Shown piece after piece: positions 27,201-32,761 of a stretch of DNA of 59,120 nt. Origin of the DNA: Pontiellaceae bacterium B1224 (GTDB taxonomy: Bacteria; Verrucomicrobiota; Kiritimatiellia; Kiritimatiellales; Pontiellaceae); the NCBI GenBank assembly GCA_029432815.1, contig JAROBA010000035.1, positions 1-59,120 of the forward strand. The letters run 5' to 3'. Each line of letters begins with the position of its first letter. The stretch's first letter is position 1. The notes below the pieces were generated by a model. That model saw only the letters and a list, made by a program, of their open reading frames with translations, did not search any database and was not told the origin of the DNA. Position numbers and translations under genes: made by a program.

Positions 27201-29628
27201 CTTCAGCCGTCGTTTGCGGCAGACTGATCGTTAGTACCGCGGATTCATTATCGTGAACCAACAGTTCATGAGCGGCCTCAACATAACCGGCAGCCCAGGC
27301 ATGAACGACCGCTGATTGCGAGCCATCCAGATCGGCATCGTCCTGTACCTCAACTGTAAACGACGCACGGGTACTGCCGGCAGGAATAACAATGCTTCTG
27401 GAGGAAACCAAGACTTCCGATGAATCATCAGATATTAGGTTAATCACCAGGTTTGATACTGGAGCTGACGCACAGGAGATCTCTCCTGTTAACACACCAT
27501 CTGCCTCAACTGCATGATCTGTCAGCGATATTGAGAGTTCCCGGTAACCGGGTTCAGCAATAATATGCAGGGTCTGATCTGCATTATTAAAGGCGTACAA
27601 CCGGTGCTCTTCATCATCGAAATCCATGACGGAGGTAGAGAAGGGAAGATCTGAAATTTTGGCAGCCTCACCGTGCTCTGGAAACGTGGTTGTATCCCAA
27701 ATAGCACTCATACCAAAAGCAAGGCTCGCGTCATTATTCAGGCCGTATATCAACTCGCTGAACAGTCCGATTTGATCCGTGAGATTATCGGCATTGAAAA
27801 GGATCTTCCCGTACGCCAGGAAACGATCATCCCCCGAGATACTGTAATTTGTATAATCCCATCCATAGGGGTAAGGGCTGTAAGGCTGTCGATCCGTTTT
27901 TAGGATGGTATCCGTGGAAATATCAAAGGCTCCCATTTCTCCCAGATTTCCGGAGTATACATATTGCCCGTACAATTTACTTTTATCGGATTTAGTCACC
28001 ATCATGGTTTTAATGCGGAAACCGAAACCACCGGTTTGTGTGCCTGTAACCGTATCAACAACAGCAGCATAACTTCCGGAATTATAATAGAGCACACCAT
28101 CTCTTCCGGTCACAAGATTCACAGGTTGATATTGGGTTAAAAACTCGCGGGTCTTGGTCTGTGTGTCTAAATCGACCTCGGCAATTAAATATCCGTCAGA
28201 AGTCCCCGAGCCGGAACCTCTATTGGCGACATACAGAGTATCACCGGCAACATTCATATCAAAACTAGTGGGCGATTCTCCCACATAGAGTCGTGTAGAC
28301 ACCGTCATCTGATCCAAATCAATAAACAACACTTCACCGCTGCTTTGGTCAATCGCATAAGCGAATGGCCGCATCGGATCCTTCATGACCTGCACCACGT
28401 TTGCATCAAGATCCAAACTGAATATGGAAGGCCTCGTCGGTCCTTCAGCATCGTTATCGAACACAACCACGGATGCCTGATCCCCCACCCAGTTCTGCAC
28501 CGTCGCTTCCAGGGTCACCGCCCGAATGGAATCGATATAGGTATTATCAACTAACGGAAGTGCAAAAGAGGCCATACGCTCTCCTGAACGGATCACGACG
28601 TTTCCGCCCTCAATTATATCCGGATTCGTGGAAGTCAGCATCACGGAAATATCATCATCGGCTACCTGCCCGATCGTCACTGCTCCCGTAATCGTCCCGC
28701 GCCCTTCCACAATCGTCGGCGGAAGACTGAGAGCCAACGAAGCCGACTCATTGTCGTGAACGAGTACACTGGCCTCCCCCGGCCCATAGCCATCGGAAAC
28801 CGCACGCACCGAGACTACTTTCGAACCATCCAACAATGCATCATCGAGCACCGTCAGATCAAAATAGACGTTGGTTTGTCCGGCGGGAATGATCAGTTGT
28901 TCCGGGACAGAAAGCTCTCCCTCATCGTCCACTCTCAATGTCACAACCAGATTTGTAGGCTGTGCGGCCGAAACCAGCAGCTGTCCAGCTCCGGTTAGGA
29001 TGCCTGCCCCTTCAGCTACATTATCCGGAAGTATAAGAGACAACTCAGCATCATAAATACTGACTCCCCAGATCTCCACATCATCGATATTCCAGCCGCA
29101 GTAGTTTACTGAACCATCCGTTGTCCCCATCCCCCAACGAAGATATACCGTGGCATTCTCATCAGCATAAGCTGAAATGTCATACTCCATTTCCTGCCAC
29201 GCCGACGTTCGCAGTGAAGACCCCGAATGAGACCATACCGACTGCCAGCGGGTTCCATCACTACTGATCTGTATATAGGCGTGGTCATACGAGGCACTTT
29301 CAATCTGCAGCCATCGTTGAAATCTAAGAACCACGTTAGTGGTACCGGAACAATCCAAAGCCGGAGTCGTGAGCCAGTACTGAGGCTGACTATTGGCATA
29401 CTTTCCCGCAAGATTGTATCCATAGACATTTTCACCTGTATAGCCGGAAGACGGATCCCCATCCAGCCCCTGCGGATTCCCGAAAGCCCACTGCCCTTCG
29501 GTTGTCCATCCCGGATCTTCATCCATTAAAAAATGATAGATTAGTTCCGGATTTTCGTTCGCCTGAACCAAACAGGAAAAAAATACCGCAACGACAGATA
29601 AATATAAAAACCCCTTGAACGCCCCCAT
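21229..29628 (-). CDS. Secreted 2799-aa multidomain protein: Calx-beta, two propellers, three LamG, calcium-loop C-terminus
   Basis: A signal peptide (to about residue 24, LVQA) is followed by a MAM-like jelly-roll at about 25-190. Paired Calx-beta-like domains alternate with two propeller-like blocks (starting near 416 and 917, each with RPFAYAID and RLYVG), and three more Calx-beta-like repeats extend to about 1500. A carbohydrate-binding-like domain follows (NGDFEAG, about 1660-1820), then three LamG/concanavalin-type domains from about 1830, 2063 and 2293 (each with the Y/F-x-F-N-G and DRFGN signatures). A BACON-like and an Fn3-like domain precede a DGDGNGIPDWWEMQFFG loop and the PQNSYTD terminal domain. 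I use ATG 29628 with AGGGGG 6 nt away; a TTG two codons upstream is less likely. It is first of the three-gene run, 44 bp before the 3104-aa gene. Glycan binding at the cell surface is inferred from LamG. Confidence 0.9.
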   Translation of the reverse strand: MGAFKGFLYLSVVAVFFSCLVQANENPELIYHFLMDEDPGWTTEGQWAFGNPQGLDGDPSSGYTGENVYGYNLAGKYANSQPQYWLTTPALDCSGTTNVVLRFQRWLQIESASYDHAYIQISSDGTRWQSVWSHSGSSLRTSAWQEMEYDISAYADENATVYLRWGMGTTDGSVNYCGWNIDDVEIWGVSIYDAELSLILPDNVAEGAGILTGAGQLLVSAAQPTNLVVTLRVDDEGELSVPEQLIIPAGQTNVYFDLTVLDDALLDGSKVVSVRAVSDGYGPGEASVLVHDNESASLALSLPPTIVEGRGTITGAVTIGQVADDDISVMLTSTNPDIIEGGNVVIRSGERMASFALPLVDNTYIDSIRAVTLEATVQNWVGDQASVVVFDNDAEGPTRPSIFSLDLDANVVQVMKDPMRPFAYAIDQSSGEVLFIDLDQMTVSTRLYVGESPTSFDMNVAGDTLYVANRGSGSGTSDGYLIAEVDLDTQTKTREFLTQYQPVNLVTGRDGVLYYNSGSYAAVVDTVTGTQTGGFGFRIKTMMVTKSDKSKLYGQYVYSGNLGEMGAFDISTDTILKTDRQPYSPYPYGWDYTNYSISGDDRFLAYGKILFNADNLTDQIGLFSELIYGLNNDASLAFGMSAIWDTTTFPEHGEAAKISDLPFSTSVMDFDDEEHRLYAFNNADQTLHIIAEPGYRELSISLTDHAVEADGVLTGEISCASAPVSNLVINLISDDSSEVLVSSRSIVIPAGSTRASFTVEVQDDADLDGSQSAVVHAWAAGYVEAAHELLVHDNESAVLTISLPQTTAEGAGSISGTVMVDQAPAEDIFVEISSMNPAKIESGSAVILAGETQSSFDLTVVDNSRMDGTQAVGIEAHVENWSGASASVSVSDNEVVGADHTSLFSLDLGVTVTQVLKDPVRPFVYAIDRSNSEILFVDLESMEVTKRLYVGKNPSSFDIDDSGNYLYVGHGGGGTGLPGSYQIAKVDLTSQEKINSFIIPTVYYNKSLLNAENVICGRGNIIYYNSGYTVWNGGLDRIMDGLTGDDFGSIARIKSPMVISSDKTKLYGQYIYSGNLGEMGVWDVSTNTIQKTDRYSYSPYLSNYGWAYNNYSISGDDRFLAYGKTLFNADNLADQSGLFSELIYALNNDASVAFGSSGMWDTTPFEEGGDAVKISDFSFSSTVMDFNDAEHMLYIFNGDDQTLHVMVEPGFLDLSISLAETATESEGVLTGEVTVALAPASDLVINLVSDDLTEVSVATNSVVIPAGSTHASFTVLVQDDAELDGSQSAVVHASAIGYVEAAHELLVHDNESAVLTLSLPQTTYEGAGTISGALQVSAAPDADIVVELNSNNPDKIGSSSIVIPAGQTFVSFALPVIDNAAIDGVQTATIEAKVQNWTTGSASVFVFDNETNGIQLELPASLREGDGVVTNAGTVSLAGRTSVDVHVLLSVSDASELIVPAFVTIPAGQTSASFNLSVIDDADLDGTQSISLLAEAPGYVPAHRLMDVVDDDIHHLELSLEEGEIAVLEPVQVGVSAKTVDGQPATLPAGPFTFEAYGDGGSVPVNPSAATNASSPIVFGRVDNNVVLAVDDGIGHSGTSAVFNVVGAVFVLEPAALTNTLVVAGESVTRTMVISNAGNADLEFTIIAPLTPEVPEIGNLIVNGDFEAGNTNFTSAYTYAATGNYLSKGTYFVGDDSQTWDADLSPTMNDHTSSTGQMLMAHGSMTSGAAVWEQEVAVVAGQTYTFSAWAAGLFALDLPTLDFQIDGSSIGSVATESLIWNEFAAEWTAASSGTVTLRIVDQLIIFPFFAGNTFAIDDIEFRPVVETAQDAGLIAHYPFNGSAADESGNGHDGTVNGATLVEDRFGNPDSAYDFNGSSAYINCGNIINGFSNFTVSAWVNIDRFTASDYMGPWSQQRFSYSVENGNYAFYTATHSSAGFGTTMLWDDGVGMDSRVGHTLPLNEWHLITQTYDGNEVRQYDNGELVNSTVTGAHSLSSEWDFLIGKAAGYPGYLSTKYFDGQIDELRIYDRALTKEEILMQYNSPAGDEPAVQGITVVSVTSEGPLASFLFNGNPHDESNGYMGTISGGATLTTDRFGNPDSAYSFDGEAYITYGDVLDRGDTSHTYNFWVKTSTFDQQAMLLGKGISTYGSPRYDGWSICNYPFDTGNGYHAIYGDHSGLSANMDRMGVSNEAIPTNEWVMLSGVYDIEGASAVLRLYVNGVLVGSESFPLPTTSSDDSLPFNIGGLYYGSGSMAAGSGFEGDIDDVTIYNCALSDSEIAVLYNETDAGVDAGLIASYPFNGNAADESGNGNDGTVNGATLTTDRFGNESSAYLFDGVDDFVVVPDASDLRLSGTDFTVSLWLNESERNASYNDAILTKRGSGSNNGWFSGILGNANSSSVRGKLTYQVSAGADPGGYSASVLSLSEWHHTVMAYSVSNQTLSIYIDGQLDSEHMGIPSPNAATTANMYIGLDSAAQGYAFHGTIDDVRIYNRMLSASEISALHNADDSNTEPETGAASWLTVNPTSGIIPPGSNVVVTATFNASGMMAGVYSNTTLTLTCNDSLTSSNGVEASMYVVPPAPSMLAEPAQTAGAENEVFWNAIEGPVSYWVEMAASTNATALQDSGWVAVTNHVFQGLEADTIYFYRARASVESSIGRLSGAWSDWVSSEQILSLIDGDGNGIPDWWEMQFFGQSGIDADLDTDGDGQINRDEYIAGMNPTNAGSCFMIESMDEITNGVFMITWESVTGRVYSVQWKSDMTDSFQTLETGIRHPQNSYTDTVHSVEDCGFYRIDVSTEN
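21712..21726. repeat. TTCCAANNNTTGGAA palindrome (coding)
   Basis: Perfect copy in the Fn3-like region of the 2799-aa gene, read as F-Q-G-L-E. One-mismatch copies lie in the same gene at 21328-21342 and 24654-24668; the latter is read in a different frame (V-P-E-I-G). Confidence 0.8.
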
Positions 29629-29738
29629 AACCAACCCCCTGAAGTAGATAGATAATAACTAAAGAAAAGAGGATAATGACATACTACACCAAAGTCCACC
29701 AACTTCCCCTGCCATTTTCTAGTACTTTTTACTATTTA

Positions 29739-31058
29739 CTAAGGGCTTACAGATATTGCATTCGTCCGATTGTGGATGAGCTCTGCCAGACCGCTCAGCT
29801 GTTTTTCGTGAATGATGCTGAGGGCGGTGCGACCGCTTTTGTCGGGAATCTCAGTAGAGGCACCGGCACGGATGAGAAAGCCCGCGGTGCTGTAGTCTTT
29901 TGCCAGAATAATATTCTGCAACAGGGTGCTGCCATCCAGAAACGGACGGTCAACATTTGCCCCGCTTTCGATAAGCAGCGTTGCAGTTTCATACTTCCGG
30001 GCCAGCAGCGCTAAATCCAGCGGTGTTCGATCGGCATCGTCGCACAACTCAGTCATACCGGGTTGCTCTAAAAAGATCCTTACCAAATCGGTCTGCCCGG
30101 CCTGCGCGGCAATATGCACCGGCGTTAAGTGCGCGAAGTTAAAAATCCGGGGATCCGCATCGTGCTGAAGCAACACGCGGATCATTTCCGGATTCCAGCG
30201 ACGAGCTGCAAGATGCAATGCGGTGTCGCCCCGCTGATCAAATGCATTCATTGAAGCCCCCTGCTCTACCAATATTCCAACCATTGGAAGTGCGTCATTT
30301 TCCACAGCCCGCATCAGCGGCGTGCGCGAAAGCCGATCGCGCGCATCAACCTTCGCCCCGGCATTCAGCAATACCAACATTGGTTCGGATGATTCCTGCA
30401 GCACGGCATAGTGTATCGCCGGCACGCCATCTTCATCGGCAATGTCGGGATTCAGTCCGCTATCCAGCAACGCTCCAAGCATTGGAGGGTTTTCAAGGGA
30501 AGCAATGACTGGATCAAGGCCGAGCGGATCAAGACCCACAACCTCCGCACCTTTTTTAATCAGCAGTGAAACCCCTTGCAGATTATCATCCCGATAGGCG
30601 CACTGAAGCAGTGTCTGCCCATCCGCATTTTTCTTTTCGAGCACCAACGGCTGCAGATCAATGCGCTCTTCCAATGATTGGAAATGCCCGGTTCGAAGCA
30701 GGTCAAATTCGCTTCGGGCCTGATCACTGTACCGATACACGTAAACGGAAGCTGTTCCAATCCCGCCGAGCAGCACCACCACCGCAACGCCCCCCCAGGG
30801 GAAGCGCCCAACTCGATCCGTGAAACGGTTGGCAGGATTAATATACCACCCAGCAAATATGAAACATATCAGCAGGCCGATCCAGCCAATGGTCAGAGAT
30901 CCGGTAATAATAGCTGCAAGCACAAATCGATTTCGATCTGACTCGAATTCGATCTGACCATGGAAATACCAGGAGGCCAATGCCCCAAGAAACACCCCGA
31001 TGCCCACAAATGTGAGTGTGGATTTAAGCCGTTCTCTAACGATATGTAATTCTGCCAT
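29739..31058 (-). CDS. Ankyrin-repeat membrane protein, 439 aa
   Basis: The N-terminal 110 residues contain three probable transmembrane segments (about 16-34, 46-70 and 88-108). The rest is about eight ankyrin repeats recognisable by G-x-T-x-L-H / D-x-x-G-x-T-P-L and A-x-x-x-G-A-x-x-x motifs (for example GDTALHLAARRWNPEM and GRTALSIIHEKQL near the end). Ankyrin repeats mediate protein-protein contacts; the partner is unknown. ATG 31058 has AGGA at about 7 nt. It lies 110 bp upstream of the giant-protein gene on the same strand and divergent from pfp. Whether it is co-transcribed with the giant genes is not shown by the sequence. It carries two copies of the TTCCAA palindrome. Confidence 0.88.
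   Translation of the reverse strand: MAELHIVRERLKSTLTFVGIGVFLGALASWYFHGQIEFESDRNRFVLAAIITGSLTIGWIGLLICFIFAGWYINPANRFTDRVGRFPWGGVAVVVLLGGIGTASVYVYRYSDQARSEFDLLRTGHFQSLEERIDLQPLVLEKKNADGQTLLQCAYRDDNLQGVSLLIKKGAEVVGLDPLGLDPVIASLENPPMLGALLDSGLNPDIADEDGVPAIHYAVLQESSEPMLVLLNAGAKVDARDRLSRTPLMRAVENDALPMVGILVEQGASMNAFDQRGDTALHLAARRWNPEMIRVLLQHDADPRIFNFAHLTPVHIAAQAGQTDLVRIFLEQPGMTELCDDADRTPLDLALLARKYETATLLIESGANVDRPFLDGSTLLQNIILAKDYSTAGFLIRAGASTEIPDKSGRTALSIIHEKQLSGLAELIHNRTNAISVSP
30275..30289. repeat. TTCCAANNNTTGGAA palindrome (coding)
   Basis: Perfect copy inside the ankyrin gene, read in the L-P-M-V-G-I frame rather than the F-Q-x-L-E frame. Confidence 0.8.
30669..30683. repeat. TTCCAANNNTTGGAA palindrome (coding)
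   Basis: Perfect copy in the ankyrin gene, read as F-Q-S-L-E just after the membrane segments. Two copies in different frames of one gene argue for selection on DNA rather than protein. Confidence 0.8.
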
Positions 31059-31122
31059 GGTCGATTCCTACAGGAACGAACCGAATAGTTCAATCCTCCT
31101 TTGGATTGCCCTCAATTCCCGC

Positions 31123-31151
31123 TTGCGTTTTTTTGTTCGATTCCCATTATT
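31123..31151 (+). promoter_or_regulatory. Candidate pfp promoter
   Basis: TTGCGT, a 17-bp spacer and ATTATT give a plausible but weak sigma-70-type promoter starting transcription about 37 bp before the pfp ATG in the divergent ankyrin/pfp intergenic region. Confidence 0.3.
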
Positions 31152-31194
31152 GCGCTTCATTTTTTAACCACTTAAACTAAAAGGAATTAACATT

Positions 31195-32421
31195 ATGGCC
31201 ATTAAAAAAGTAGCCCTGCTTACTGCCGGCGGACTCGCGCCCTGCCTTTCCACTGCTGTCGGAAGACTCATCGAACGCTACACTGAGGTTTCCCCTGAAA
31301 CTGAAATTATTGCTTATGTGGGCGGCTATAAAGGCCTGCTTCAGGGCAACTTCATCACCGTCAGCGATGAAATCCGCGAAAACGCGGCGGTGCTCTACAA
31401 ACACGGCGGAAGCCCGATCGGAAACAGCCGCGTAAAACTTACCAACGTCAAGGATTGCGAAAACCGTGGTCTCGTACAGCCGGGCGAAAATCCGCTGGAA
31501 GTCGCAGCCAACCAGCTCGTCAAAGACGGCGTTGAAGTCCTCCACACCATCGGTGGCGACGACACCAACACCACCGCCGCGGACCTCGCGGCCTATCTTG
31601 CGGAAAACGATTACCAGCTGATCGTGGTCGGCCTGCCGAAAACCATCGATAACGATGTCTTCCCGATCCAGCAGAGTCTGGGGGCCTGGACCGCCGCCGA
31701 AGAGGGTGCAAAATATTTCGCCAATGTCGTGGCCGAACACAACGCCAACCCGCGCATGCTCATCATCCACGAAGTCATGGGCCGCAACTGCGGATGGCTC
31801 ACGGCCTTCACCGCCAAGGAATATCACGAACACCTGGAAGAGCTCGACTTCCTGCCCAACATCGGATTATCCAAAGAGCGGAAAGACGTGCACGCCATCT
31901 TCATTCCCGAAATGGAAATCGACATTGCCGCCGAGGCCAAACGCCTGGGCAAACTAATGGATGATATCGATAACGTTAACATCTTCATTTCTGAGGGTGC
32001 CGGTGTTGAATCCATCATCAAGGAAATGGAAGCCGCTGGCGAAGAAGTCCCGCGCGATGCCTTCGGCCACGTTAAACTCGACGCCGTAAATCCCGGTGCC
32101 TGGTTCGGCAAACAGTTCGCCAAACTGCTCGGCGCTGAAAAAGTGCTCATTCAGAAATCCGGCTACTTCGCCCGAGCGGCCGCTTCCAACGAAGCAGATC
32201 TCAAGCTCATCAAAGAGTGCTGCGACAAGGCGGTTGAATCGGCCCAGGCCGGTATCGGCGGCGTGGTGGGTCATGACGACGATCAGAACTTCGAGCTGCG
32301 CGCCATCGAATTCCCGCGCATCGCCGGCGGCAAACCGTTCGACATCGATACCCCGTGGTTCGGCGAACTCCTGGCCGACATTGGCCAGACTAAAGGCGGC
32401 AAAGTTGAGGTCGCGCACTAA
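31195..32421 (+). CDS. pfp: Pyrophosphate-dependent 6-phosphofructokinase
   Basis: It phosphorylates fructose 6-phosphate to fructose 1,6-bisphosphate reversibly, using PPi instead of ATP, in the cytoplasm. The 408-aa product carries TAGGLAPC at the N-terminus, GGDDT at residues 120-124 and PKTIDNDV at 148-155. Asp in the second position of GGDD is the residue that marks PPi use in this family; ATP enzymes have Gly there. MGRNCGW and ISEGAG follow. AAGGA lies about 9 nt before ATG. It stands alone, divergent from the ankyrin gene and followed by a strong hairpin. Glycolytic flux through a PPi enzyme is common in anaerobes, but the window does not show the rest of the pathway. Confidence 0.93.
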   Translation: MAIKKVALLTAGGLAPCLSTAVGRLIERYTEVSPETEIIAYVGGYKGLLQGNFITVSDEIRENAAVLYKHGGSPIGNSRVKLTNVKDCENRGLVQPGENPLEVAANQLVKDGVEVLHTIGGDDTNTTAADLAAYLAENDYQLIVVGLPKTIDNDVFPIQQSLGAWTAAEEGAKYFANVVAEHNANPRMLIIHEVMGRNCGWLTAFTAKEYHEHLEELDFLPNIGLSKERKDVHAIFIPEMEIDIAAEAKRLGKLMDDIDNVNIFISEGAGVESIIKEMEAAGEEVPRDAFGHVKLDAVNPGAWFGKQFAKLLGAEKVLIQKSGYFARAAASNEADLKLIKECCDKAVESAQAGIGGVVGHDDDQNFELRAIEFPRIAGGKPFDIDTPWFGELLADIGQTKGGKVEVAH

Positions 32422-32430
32422 AATACCCCC

Positions 32431-32462
32431 GAACCGACAGACTTTGTTGAGTCTGTCGGTTC
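32431..32462 (+). terminator. Strong hairpin after pfp
   Basis: A perfect 13-bp stem (GAACCGACAGACT and its complement) with a TTGTTG loop, 10 bp after the pfp stop. No T-run follows on the plus strand, so it may terminate inefficiently or stabilise the mRNA end. Confidence 0.6.
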
Positions 32463-32498
32463 CAAACAAAAAACATCAGCCAATAGGTAGCGCAACTT

Positions 32499-32657
32499 AT
32501 GAATAAAAAATTCTTCCTTGTAATACTCATGCCTGTTCTTTTTAGCGGTTGTATCAGTCGAACCGTCAGCACCGAACAGGGGCTGGAGAATTCACATAGC
32601 AGTGACAGTGAAATCATCTGGTTCTGGCAGGGCGCATTCTGGAACCCTGAAGACTAA
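32499..32657 (+). CDS. Small lipoprotein (52 aa)
   Basis: ATG 32499 opens a 52-codon frame ending in TAA. The product has a lysine-rich start (MNKKFF), a hydrophobic core and a lipobox LFSGC with the lipidated cysteine at residue 18. The mature part is only 35 residues, Ser/Glu-rich, and ends with an aromatic patch (IIWFWQGAFW) and PED. An outer- or inner-membrane lipoprotein is the clear prediction; I do not recognise the family. It is isolated between the pfp hairpin and its own excellent terminator at 32686-32716, which supports an independent transcript. Its size puts it below common gene-calling cut-offs. Confidence 0.75.
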   Translation: MNKKFFLVILMPVLFSGCISRTVSTEQGLENSHSSDSEIIWFWQGAFWNPED

Positions 32658-32685
32658 GCAAAAACATCTATTAAAGGTAAGTTGC

Positions 32686-32716
32686 AAAAAGAGTGGGCAA
32701 ACACCCGCTCTTTTTT
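32686..32716 (+). terminator. Rho-independent terminator of the small lipoprotein gene
   Basis: A-rich 5' flank, AAGAGTGGG / CCCGCTCTT stem with one G-T pair, CAAACA loop and a run of six T. It would also stop read-through into the glycoside hydrolase gene. Confidence 0.9.
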
Positions 32717-32761
32717 GTATTCAGGCCAAAGCAGAGCTTCAGCCAATAAGGATAAATCTCA

